Position numbers and translations under genes: made by a program. From contig CAVXLN010000003.1 of NCBI GenBank assembly GCA_963762435.1, positions 633,271 through 697,270 on the forward strand: a DNA stretch of 64,000 nucleotides, read 5' to 3'. The notes below the pieces were generated by a model that was given only the letters and a program-made list of their open reading frames with translations, did no database searches and was not told the origin of the DNA. This document shows positions 14,250 through 22,355 of the stretch, in pieces; within the stretch, counting starts at the first letter, position 1; every line of letters begins with the position of its first letter. This DNA is from JAXDMU01 sp963762435. GTDB lineage: Bacteria; Pseudomonadota; Alphaproteobacteria; ATCC43930; CGMCC-115725.

Positions 14250-16580
14250 ATGTCGAGCGAGCCGCTGCCGCAGGCTAACCCCTTCCCGATCGAGGCGGTC
14301 GCAACATTTGGCAACCGCCTGACGACCTCGGCGGTGCTCGAGTACATGTCCTCGGTCGGAGAAGAGCTGCACAAATATCTGGGCGCTCATCTTCGGGAGA
14401 AGACGCGTTTCGGCGGCGCCATCGGGCTGCGCGGCGGCCACGGCGCCGGCAAGACGCATCTCCTGAACTGGCTTGGCGAGCTCGCGCGCGGCACCCGCTC
14501 GATTCGCTGCGAGGTATTGTACGGCAAGTGCGATTCCAGCAGCTTCTTTGACTTTTACAAGCAGCTGATGGCGCAGCTGCCGCGCCAGCAGCTCATCGAT
14601 CTCGTCCAGTTGGCCTTCCTCAACCTCGCGCGCCGCAAGGTCCGATCCGCCGAGATAACGGCCGCACTGGCCGATCGCCTAGAAACCGTCGGCGCGCTCT
14701 CGCAGCTGCAGGATGAGGGCAATATCGATCTCGAGGAATTGCGCCAGCAATTGCTGGAACAGCTCGATTCGAGCTCCTCTGCAACGATGGAAATGGCGCG
14801 CCTCCTTCTTGCCGTCGCGGATTCCCGGTTCGGTGCCGATGCCTATCGCTGGCTCAGCGGTTTGGAGATCGAGCAGCCCGAGCTGCTGGGCGTGCCGCGT
14901 TCCATGACCAATCCCGGCACCACCAGCAGTCCCGACGCGGATACGGCGGCGATCGCAGCACTCGAAATTATCGCGGCACTCCATCGCATCGCCGGCGTGC
15001 CGCTGCTCATCCTGATGGATCAGCTCGAAGTTCTGCTGAACGTGCCCGACCCCAACGACTTCATCACCCTTGGTTCGCTCCTCAAGAAATTCATCGAGCT
15101 GCTCGCGCGGCAATGCGTCCTGGTCGTGATCGCCGGGGCGCCTCCGGCCTGGAGCAAGCTGCCGCGGGACATCCCGCCACGGTTTCAACGCCGGGAACCG
15201 GTCGCGGTCGGCGGTCTTACAGCCGATGAGACACGGCTTCTCATCAAGGCCTATCTGTCGAATCTGCCGGAGGCAGAATCCCTGCCGGACAGGTCCTATG
15301 ACATCGTCCAAGAACTATCCGGGGGCAATCCGCGCGAAATCTTGCGCATCTCCCATGAGGCCTTCGAGGCGACAAGCGGGAATCTGTCTCTGGCAGACCG
15401 AGAGGTCCTGCTTGCGAGCGCGCAACGTTCCGGCAGCATCGCCGACCGTGCCGAGCTCGCCCTTACGATTGCCGATGCCGTGCTGCAAGGCTTCGGCGCC
15501 ATTTCTCGAGAGCTTACGGTCGATGGCGAAACGGTCGATCGTGTCCTGACCAATGATCTCGGCGTCCTGCTCGTTCTCTTCGTCGTCAAGGCGACCGATG
15601 CGATTCAGGAGATCAACTCCGCCCGCCGCGTGACGCGGCTTCAAAAGTATCTGCGGGCGAATTGGCGCGACCCTCCCCTGATCGTCGTTGCCGTCGGTTA
15701 CTCGAGCCCGGAAGTTCGCTCAGTGCTGAACTTCGTGGCGCCGATCGTGTTCGACGAACGCGATTTCGAGGGGACGCTGCGCGCCCAGGTGATCGCGTCC
15801 GTCAATGCGCGCGGCGTGCCGGCCGTCGTCCGGCCCGATGAGGACAAACAGGATGACGCGCTCGCCCGAAGCATCGCCCTGCTGACATCACGATTGGACG
15901 AGATCGAGACGAAGCGAGCGACGGAGCTCGATCGAGTATTCGAGCGGTTCGTCGGCTCGACCCGCGAGCTTTCGGCGCCGGCGACGGCAGCGCGCGAGCT
16001 CAAAACCCGTCAGGAGATCCTGGATGCGCTGGAAAGCCTGAGCGACGCGATCCACCGCGATGACCAGGAGTCGGAGAGGGCGATCATCCGTTCCGTGCTG
16101 CTGGCGAACGAAACTCATCTTCACAATCGCTCGTTCGAGGAGCTGGGGGAATTGTATCGTGACGTGCTGGCACTCGAACGCTCCAACCGGTATTCATCGA
16201 TCGAACTTCGAGGAGACCGGATCTCGCTTATCAGCAGAATGCGCGCGACGCTCGCCGCGAAGGACGAGATCTTCAGCCTGACCGCGGCCGTCCGCATCGG
16301 CGCCATAGCATTTCTCGTCCTTCTCGGCCTCGATCTGATCACCGGCTTGATCTCAGCCTCGCTTTATTCCGAAAAATTCAAAATCAGCGACACGCTCTAT
16401 CTGCCCGAGGCAAGTAATTTTGTTTCAACATTGCCGTTCTTGTTCCTATACGCGACAGGAGCCGCCATTCTATTGGAAGCTTCGCTGGCATATGTTTGGT
16501 TCATGGAGCGGATGAGCAGCAATAACCGGATCAAGCGTCTGCGGGCGCGGCTCGTCGATGAGCGGCCGCCCGCTACATAG
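14250..16580 (+). CDS. P-loop ATPase with two C-terminal membrane helices (module protein C)
   Basis: The 776-residue protein has a clean Walker A, GGHGAGKT at 62-69, and Walker B LLILMDQLE with Asp257. A GGNPREIL motif near 357-364 resembles the sensor-2/lid region of STAND and ORC-type AAA+ ATPases. A charged, probably coiled region (about 540-680) leads to two hydrophobic helices (about 683-709 and 727-752) around a short external loop. The architecture differs from KAP NTPases, whose helices are inserted in the P-loop domain. No effector domain is recognised. Its end overlaps the convergent GNAT gene by 8 bases. Confidence 0.8.
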   Translation: MSSEPLPQANPFPIEAVATFGNRLTTSAVLEYMSSVGEELHKYLGAHLREKTRFGGAIGLRGGHGAGKTHLLNWLGELARGTRSIRCEVLYGKCDSSSFFDFYKQLMAQLPRQQLIDLVQLAFLNLARRKVRSAEITAALADRLETVGALSQLQDEGNIDLEELRQQLLEQLDSSSSATMEMARLLLAVADSRFGADAYRWLSGLEIEQPELLGVPRSMTNPGTTSSPDADTAAIAALEIIAALHRIAGVPLLILMDQLEVLLNVPDPNDFITLGSLLKKFIELLARQCVLVVIAGAPPAWSKLPRDIPPRFQRREPVAVGGLTADETRLLIKAYLSNLPEAESLPDRSYDIVQELSGGNPREILRISHEAFEATSGNLSLADREVLLASAQRSGSIADRAELALTIADAVLQGFGAISRELTVDGETVDRVLTNDLGVLLVLFVVKATDAIQEINSARRVTRLQKYLRANWRDPPLIVVAVGYSSPEVRSVLNFVAPIVFDERDFEGTLRAQVIASVNARGVPAVVRPDEDKQDDALARSIALLTSRLDEIETKRATELDRVFERFVGSTRELSAPATAARELKTRQEILDALESLSDAIHRDDQESERAIIRSVLLANETHLHNRSFEELGELYRDVLALERSNRYSSIELRGDRISLISRMRATLAAKDEIFSLTAAVRIGAIAFLVLLGLDLITGLISASLYSEKFKISDTLYLPEASNFVSTLPFLFLYATGAAILLEASLAYVWFMERMSSNNRIKRLRARLVDERPPAT

Positions 16581-17148
16581 GGTCCTTGCCCGCGACCATT
16601 CTCCGACCTTCGATGACCGGCTGGGACGAGGTCAGCCGCTTGTACATGATCGTCGTCGCCTCCAGCACGCCCCAGGGTGTCGCGGCATAGTCGGGCACGA
16701 TGCCCGCGCGCTCATATCCGAGCGAGAGATAAAGCGGCTCCGCCGCATCGCCATTCGCCGTGTCGAGCACGAGCAGGGTGCGGCCATTGCGGCACGCGAG
16801 CGCTTCGGCCTCGATCATCAGCGCCCGGGCGATGCCGCGGCGGCGGCTTTCGGGATGGACGAGCAGCTTGTTGATCTCCGCCCGGTGCCGCCCGTTCGGC
16901 ATTGCGGCGAGGCCGAGCTGAACCGTGCCGGCGATCCGGCCGCCCAAGCGGGCGACGAGCAACAGGCGGCCGCCCTCGGCGACCGACGGCACAAGACCGC
17001 GCCAGAAGCTCGCCGCCTCCTCGATCGGAAGCGGCAGCACGAAGCCGACGCTGGCGCCATCCTGCACGCAGGCTTGGAGCAGCTCGGCGAGATCGGGGAT
17101 GGCGGCATCGAAAGCCACCGTATCAAGAAGTGCGATATCGAAATTCAT
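16573..17148 (-). CDS. GNAT family N-acetyltransferase
   Basis: Using the ATG at 17148 (MNFDIALLD) the protein has 191 residues. The acetyl-CoA loop is seen as LLVHPESRRRGIARALM (about residues 96-112, the R/Q-x-x-G-x-G/A motif), followed by LYLSLGYERAG (about 138-148), the typical GNAT ending. An upstream ATG at 17199 gives an arginine-rich leader without conservation signs and is less likely. Substrate is unknown. Confidence 0.82.
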   Translation of the reverse strand: MNFDIALLDTVAFDAAIPDLAELLQACVQDGASVGFVLPLPIEEAASFWRGLVPSVAEGGRLLLVARLGGRIAGTVQLGLAAMPNGRHRAEINKLLVHPESRRRGIARALMIEAEALACRNGRTLLVLDTANGDAAEPLYLSLGYERAGIVPDYAATPWGVLEATTIMYKRLTSSQPVIEGRRMVAGKDPM

Positions 17149-17349
17149 GGCCGGTGGGTCGCGCCGAGATAGCGCAGGCGATCGCCGATGTCGAGCCATG
17201 GATCATCTGCTCGACCGTCTCCGTTCCCTCTAGGGCGGCGACCTCCGTCCCGCTCCGATCCGGGACGGCTGACGCCGCCGGGGTGGCGCATTCTGCGGGA
17301 CCTCGCTAGCATCGCGAGCAGAAGGCAGAACGACAGCCATGAGGTATCC

Positions 17350-18213
17350 ATGCTGAAACGACTGGCAAACTTCTGCGTGCCGCTGGCTCTGCTGGCGGCT
17401 CAAGCTGCGGCGGCCGATCCGGCCCCCGGCACCATCGCCCAATCGGGCCGCTTCACCTACACCGCCGCCTCCTTCGACGACACGATCGCGGTCTATGAAG
17501 GGCTGCTCGAATCACCGCTCAGCATCGAGGAGCGCGACCAGCTGCGCGCGATCGCCATCGCCCAGTTCAATGTCGATCCGGAGAAAGTCACCAAGGGCTT
17601 CGCCGGCATGCACAATGTGGCCCAGATCCTCGCGTCGGCCTCGCCGGTCGAGAAGGCGTTCGAGCGCGAGCGCATTTGGGAAGGTCTCATCAAGACGGCG
17701 CCGAGCGATCGCTTCGCCGCCGACTCACTGGGTTTGATGCGGCACCATGGCACGGTCCTGGCCGAAGGCGACGGTCTGGTCGTGACGAAGCCCGAGCTGG
17801 AAGCGATGTTCACCAGCGAGGATGTGGTCGCCGAAGTCGCGGGCCAGCCGAAGCCGTCGGCGCAAGGCCGCGCCGGGATCGCCGCGTCGCTCGGCGGCCG
17901 CTTCGCCTCGCTCTCGCCCGAGGAGAAGGCGCAATACGCCCATGCCGAGCTGCGCTGGGCCTCGCTTCGGCAATATATTCTGGCCGATCCGGCACTCCGT
18001 GCCAAAGCGGTGACGCTGACCAAGACCGCAGTGCACAAGCCCGAGGATGTAGCACCGGAAGCGCGCAACCTTGAAGGCGAGGGGTTGAAGTTCGCAGCAA
18101 TGATGAACCGCCTCTTCAGCCAGGCAGCTCAGGTCAGCGGGCTCGAATCGCAGGAGATGAATGTCGAAGGCATCAACTTCGCATCGCGGAAGTTCTTAGG
18201 GATGGGGCACTAG
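17350..18213 (+). CDS. Exported hypothetical protein
   Basis: The ATG at 17350 follows GAGG by 5 bases and begins a typical signal peptide (LANFCVPLALLAAQAAAA, cleavage near residue 21-22). Upstream in-frame starts add an implausible leader. The mature 265 or so residues are soluble, mostly helical, and rich in Ala and Glu. DUF-like features such as YEGLLESPLS and LSPEEKAQYAHAELRW are seen but no family is recognised. It is probably periplasmic. It stands alone between the GNAT gene and a terminator shared with the RTX-like gene. Confidence 0.7.
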   Translation: MLKRLANFCVPLALLAAQAAAADPAPGTIAQSGRFTYTAASFDDTIAVYEGLLESPLSIEERDQLRAIAIAQFNVDPEKVTKGFAGMHNVAQILASASPVEKAFERERIWEGLIKTAPSDRFAADSLGLMRHHGTVLAEGDGLVVTKPELEAMFTSEDVVAEVAGQPKPSAQGRAGIAASLGGRFASLSPEEKAQYAHAELRWASLRQYILADPALRAKAVTLTKTAVHKPEDVAPEARNLEGEGLKFAAMMNRLFSQAAQVSGLESQEMNVEGINFASRKFLGMGH

Positions 18214-18229
18214 CAGGCACCCCATCCCT
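18198..18229. terminator. Bidirectional hairpin between convergent genes
   Basis: AGGGATGGGG (18198-18207) and CCCCATCCCT (18220-18229) pair perfectly over 10 bases with a 12-base loop. The left arm overlaps the last codons of the exported protein, and the hairpin ends 6 bases before the stop of the convergent RTX-like gene, so it can serve both. Confidence 0.6.
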
Positions 18230-18235
18230 GATTGC

Positions 18236-19924
18236 TCAGAACCCCATGAATTCGTGCGCCGTCGCCGCCGTGAGGTCGACATGCGCATGCGGCGTGCCGA
18301 ACTCGCTGTCGGCCCAGCTGGAGTCGCTGTACCCGTCATGCAGCACCTGATGCATGATCTCGTTCGCGGCCTGGTTGGTGAGGGTGGCAGCGAGCTCGTC
18401 AGGGCTGAGATGGGCGGCATTGAGCGTGAAGAAGTTCTTCAGCGTCACGACTGAATTGCCTTTGGTGCCGTCGAAATCGATCTGCAGATCATTGCCGACC
18501 CGATCGACGCCGCCCGGCCCCGCGGTCCAATCGATATGGTTCTCGGCCCCCTTGGTGGCACCGAAGGCCAGCAGCTCGTCGCCATTGCCTAGGCTGAAAT
18601 TGTTGATCGTGGCGCTCTGCCAGGTCGCGGCATGGCCTTGGGCGTCGGTCTGATAGAGCACGAAATCGGCCTGGCCAGAGCCGGCATTGATCGTGTAGGT
18701 GCCGCCCTGCTCGCCGGCGATGCCGCCGATCTCGACCTTGGACTCGCCGCTGCCGAGATTGACATCGACATTGCCCCAGCCGGCGATGACATTGTTGTCG
18801 CCATTGCCGGTATCGACGGTGACGTTGGCATGGCCGGTATAAGTGAAGCTGTCGGCGCCGTCGCCGGCCTGATAGCTGACACTCTGATAATTGCCGGTGA
18901 TCGTCGTGTCCTTGGCGCCGTCGCCGAGATCCAGCGCGATGGTCTGGCCCTGGGGCGCATCGCCGCGCGTGCTCTGATCGATATTGATCGTGTCGGCGCC
19001 ATCGCCCGTGGTGATGCTGGTGTGCGTATAGGCGTCGACCATGTCGACAGTGTTCGACCCGCCGGCGAGATTGGCGGTAAGGCTCGTCGTGATGCCGTTC
19101 CAGTGATTGCCCGGATCGGTGATGGTGAGATCGGTGCCGCCCGTGCCGGCCGTGACATTGGCATGGGCATAGACGCCGTCGAGCTCGACCGAATTGTTGC
19201 CGTTGCCGACCGCGACATTGACCGAGGACCAGGCCTGGTCATAGGCCGGGATGTTCTCCGGCACGGTGGCATTCACCGACGGGTCGAAATAGAGCCCGGT
19301 CGCAGCATAGTGATGGTCCGCATCGCCAACGCTGATCGTGTTGTCGCCATTGCCGGCATTGATCGAGAAAGTGTTGGAATCGATGGCGCCGTTGCTGTCG
19401 AGCCCGACATGGATCGTGTCGTTGCCGTCGCCGACCGTGATCGAGCCGCGCTTGGCCCCCTCGATATCGAAGCTCTGATCGGCCGTGTTGGCGCTGCCAT
19501 CCGAATTATGGGTGACGTTGAGCTCGACATCGACCCAGTTCTTCATCGTCAGCGAGGTGCCGTTGAAGGAGTCGACGACGACATTCTTGACCGTGTTCCA
19601 GGCCGAGGCGAGATCGAAGGTAACATCGCTCTGCGTGACACCGCCGCCGCCCGGCAGCTCGGTGGACGCGATGCTGTAGATCACATCGCTGGCCGGCAGC
19701 GTCGAGAAGGCGGTGCTGCTATTGGTGCCGGCGAAGGTCAGATTGCCGTCCAAATCGGTGGGCAGCGCACTCGAAATATTGCCGCTGCCGCTGGTGCCGC
19801 TGAGCGTGAAGCTGGTGGCGCTGGTCGCCGGATCGGTCAGGAATTGAATGAGATTCGAGCCGGTCGCGCTGGGATCGGCGAGATTTGTCTGGGCGCCCAG
19901 CGACAATTGGAATTGCAGATCCAT
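18236..19924 (-). CDS. RTX-like, Ser/Thr/Asn-rich surface repeat protein
   Basis: This 562-residue protein has an N-terminal 170-residue Ser/Thr-rich part and then beta-helical repeats with VGDGNDTIHVG, INAGNGDNTISVGD, VAVGNGNNSVELDG and similar blocks (about 175-440). These are degenerate relatives of RTX nonapeptides. It has no N-terminal signal peptide and a non-repetitive tail, as for type I cargo. A GGAGG ribosome site sits 7 bases before the ATG. It is the last gene of a minus-strand operon that also holds glycosyltransferases. The exporter at 2.2-5.3 kb is the nearest candidate for its secretion. Confidence 0.78.
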   Translation of the reverse strand: MDLQFQLSLGAQTNLADPSATGSNLIQFLTDPATSATSFTLSGTSGSGNISSALPTDLDGNLTFAGTNSSTAFSTLPASDVIYSIASTELPGGGGVTQSDVTFDLASAWNTVKNVVVDSFNGTSLTMKNWVDVELNVTHNSDGSANTADQSFDIEGAKRGSITVGDGNDTIHVGLDSNGAIDSNTFSINAGNGDNTISVGDADHHYAATGLYFDPSVNATVPENIPAYDQAWSSVNVAVGNGNNSVELDGVYAHANVTAGTGGTDLTITDPGNHWNGITTSLTANLAGGSNTVDMVDAYTHTSITTGDGADTINIDQSTRGDAPQGQTIALDLGDGAKDTTITGNYQSVSYQAGDGADSFTYTGHANVTVDTGNGDNNVIAGWGNVDVNLGSGESKVEIGGIAGEQGGTYTINAGSGQADFVLYQTDAQGHAATWQSATINNFSLGNGDELLAFGATKGAENHIDWTAGPGGVDRVGNDLQIDFDGTKGNSVVTLKNFFTLNAAHLSPDELAATLTNQAANEIMHQVLHDGYSDSSWADSEFGTPHAHVDLTAATAHEFMGF

Positions 19925-19941
19925 ATGCTGCCTCCGTCAAA

Positions 19942-21168
19942 TTATTGTTGAAGCTCGAGGAAACGCGGTGCCGAGGTGAGATCGAGCGCCAGGGGTGCCG
20001 TACCCGAAGGCGTGACCGAAACTTTATGCGGTGCGGTGGTGCTCCAAGCCGCGAGCCAGCGATGACCGTCCGAACCCTTGAAAATCATGGCGCGTTCGCC
20101 GGGGCCGGCGCCGGGCGCCTCGCCTTCGTAATGGCTCGCTTCGAGGCGATGGAGCAGATAGGCCACAGCCTTCGCCGCCGGCTTCTCGCCGCCATCATGA
20201 TCGAGCAGGCCGAAATTCTGCTCCTTGTCGGCATGGTCGGTGCCGTCGTCGCGCCAGTCGTACCAGATGGCGAAGGGCGAATGCTCATGCAGCGCCGTCA
20301 ACAGCATGGATTGGGCGAGTTCCGCCTGATGCGCCGCGTCTGGCCCCTTCTCCCAGGTCGACCAGCCCCATTCGCCGAAGATGATCGGCGCCTTGGCGAG
20401 ATGGCCGTTATGGCTCGCCTGCTCCATGAGCGGCCGCAGCGTCGCCTCGTCGGCGGCCACGGTCGAAGGATCCGTTGAACGATAGGGATGGACCGTCAGC
20501 CCATCGACGCAGTCGAAATCGCCTTCCTTCAGCATCGCCTTGATGTAGGTCTCGGCGCCATGAACCTGGCTCGGCAGCTGAGCGAGCGCCGGGCCGACCA
20601 CGGTCGCATCGGGCACTGCGGCGCGGATCGCGTGGCAGGCGGCCGCTTCGAGCTTGCCATAGGCATCGGCATCGGGCTTCGGCCGCCAGGCCCCCCAATC
20701 GGGCTCGTTCCAGATCTCGAAGATCGGATGCGCCGAGGCGAAGTGCTGGGCCGCGGTTGCCGCGAACTTGGCATAGGCCGCAACCGCTTCCGGCGTCACC
20801 GGCGAGGCCAGCACCTTGTCGACCTTGCCGGTATGTTCCGTCACCTCGATCTCGGGCTCGTAATTCTTGTTCGAGCTGTCGAGGATGAGCATGGGACGCA
20901 AGCCCGCCTGGCCGAGTTCGGCCACGAACTTGTCGATGTGCGACCAGTCATAGACACCCGGCGCCGTCTCGACCGCACTCCAGCGCAGATCCGTCCGCAC
21001 GATGTGGAAGCCCATGGCGCGGATGCGGGCGAGGTCGTTCGCATGGCCTTCGAGGAAATGCACATTGACGCCGGCCCCATCGACCATGACACCCGACGGC
21101 AGCGCCGCCCCGGCCGAAGCCGGGATGGCGAGCGCCAGGAGCAGGAGGAATGGGGCCGGGCGTGGCAT
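19942..21168 (-). CDS. Secreted glycoside hydrolase (TIM barrel, clan GH-A-like)
   Basis: The ATG at 21168 overlaps the upstream stop (ATGA) and gives 408 residues with a signal peptide ending near SAGAA (residue 22). The fold signature of clan GH-A is present: EIWNEPDW with acid/base Glu155 after Asn154, and IIFGEWGWS with nucleophile Glu266. This resembles GH39 or PslG-like enzymes that cut exopolysaccharide in the periplasm. In this operon it probably trims or controls the length of the polymer made by the adjacent transferases. Confidence 0.8.
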   Translation of the reverse strand: MPRPAPFLLLLALAIPASAGAALPSGVMVDGAGVNVHFLEGHANDLARIRAMGFHIVRTDLRWSAVETAPGVYDWSHIDKFVAELGQAGLRPMLILDSSNKNYEPEIEVTEHTGKVDKVLASPVTPEAVAAYAKFAATAAQHFASAHPIFEIWNEPDWGAWRPKPDADAYGKLEAAACHAIRAAVPDATVVGPALAQLPSQVHGAETYIKAMLKEGDFDCVDGLTVHPYRSTDPSTVAADEATLRPLMEQASHNGHLAKAPIIFGEWGWSTWEKGPDAAHQAELAQSMLLTALHEHSPFAIWYDWRDDGTDHADKEQNFGLLDHDGGEKPAAKAVAYLLHRLEASHYEGEAPGAGPGERAMIFKGSDGHRWLAAWSTTAPHKVSVTPSGTAPLALDLTSAPRFLELQQ

Positions 21169-22346
21169 CAGGCCGACTTCCGCTGTTCCGCCCAATCGAG
21201 ATCGGCCATGCGGTTGGCGACCCCGTTGAGATCCAGGAACTGCTTCATCTTGGCGTACATCTGCCGATAGCGCGTGTTGAACCGGTCGAAGATCTCCTGG
21301 TGCCAGTAATCCTCGATGCGGAACGGCTTCTCGCTGGTGATGTCGTGGCGCGGCAATCCCAGCAGATCGACCAGCTCGCGCAAGCGGCTGTCGAGCGTGA
21401 TGTAGATCGCGGGCTTGCCGTTGGCGACGGCCATGGCGTTGCCATGGAGGCGCGTGCCGACCATGAGGTCGAGATTGCGCATCAGCACCTCGTAATCGAG
21501 CGCCGAGGAGCCGAAGAACATCCGCTTCTCGTAGAGCTTGATCATCGGATCGTCCTTGCCCTGGAACCAGCCGGTCTCGGTCAGGTTCTTGTAGGCCTCG
21601 TCCAGCCGATCCAAGAGCTTGTGATAATAGATCTTCTCCTGGACCTCGGACTGGCTGACGATCGTCAGATTATACTTCTTGGCGAGGTCGAGAATCGCCT
21701 CGCGCTGGATCAGGAGGCCGCGCGCCACGTTCTCGGCATAGAGGCGGCTCAGCACGCGCGTCAGCGAGAAGCCCACATTGCGGACCCGATCGAGCGGGCC
21801 GAGATCGATCCGGAGATCCGGATTATTGTGGCGCATGAAGCTGGGGCAGCCGATGACATCGACATTCTTGATGCCGTGATCGTTCAGCACCTCGGCGGTA
21901 AAGGTGCCGCGCACGCCGACCGAGGCGGCGCGATCGGCCATGCAGGCCATGACACGCTTGGTCTCGTCGCTGAGCTGCACCTGCTCATAGCGCGGCGCCT
22001 GGGCGCCGATCGAGAAGCCGATGACCGGCAGCTTCACCTTCTCGATGAAGGTGCCGACATTGCCCCACACCATCTTCTCATGGATGCAGTTCGAGCCGCG
22101 GAAGATGCAATAGTCGAACTCCGCATTGTAGCGGGCGATCGCCTCGTCGGTGACCTTCACGTCGGTGAGCACGCTCTCGACATGGTCGAAATCCATCAGC
22201 TTGAGCGACGCCTCGGTCACGAACATGTCGCCAGAATTATAGGCGTACTTGGCATCCTTGGCAGGATTGCCGTCGTCCCAATAGCGCACGCTGTCGCGAT
22301 TGTAGATGAGCCCCTGCGGGAAGATGAACAGAACGCGTTTGCCCAT
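21168..22346 (-). CDS. Polysaccharide pyruvyl transferase family protein
   Basis: The 392-residue sequence has the family layout of CsaB/WcaK-like enzymes: an N-terminal Rossmann half with SGDMFVTEASLKLM (about 38-51), CIFRGSNCIHE, PVIGFSIGAQAP, SVGVRGTFTAEVLND (about 142-156), and later VGTRLHGNAMAVANGKP (about 295-311). The RLHG motif is characteristic. These enzymes add a pyruvate ketal from PEP to a sugar, making the polymer acidic and often anchoring surface proteins. It lies 9 bases after the fused glycosyltransferase. Confidence 0.85.
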   Translation of the reverse strand: MGKRVLFIFPQGLIYNRDSVRYWDDGNPAKDAKYAYNSGDMFVTEASLKLMDFDHVESVLTDVKVTDEAIARYNAEFDYCIFRGSNCIHEKMVWGNVGTFIEKVKLPVIGFSIGAQAPRYEQVQLSDETKRVMACMADRAASVGVRGTFTAEVLNDHGIKNVDVIGCPSFMRHNNPDLRIDLGPLDRVRNVGFSLTRVLSRLYAENVARGLLIQREAILDLAKKYNLTIVSQSEVQEKIYYHKLLDRLDEAYKNLTETGWFQGKDDPMIKLYEKRMFFGSSALDYEVLMRNLDLMVGTRLHGNAMAVANGKPAIYITLDSRLRELVDLLGLPRHDITSEKPFRIEDYWHQEIFDRFNTRYRQMYAKMKQFLDLNGVANRMADLDWAEQRKSA

Positions 22347-22355
22347 GGTCGGATC

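Noticed and set aside
17149..17349. Possible small gene between the GNAT and exported-protein genes
   Set aside because: The frame that overlaps the GNAT start by ATGA has no ribosome site and an Arg/Gly/Pro-rich composition without motifs.
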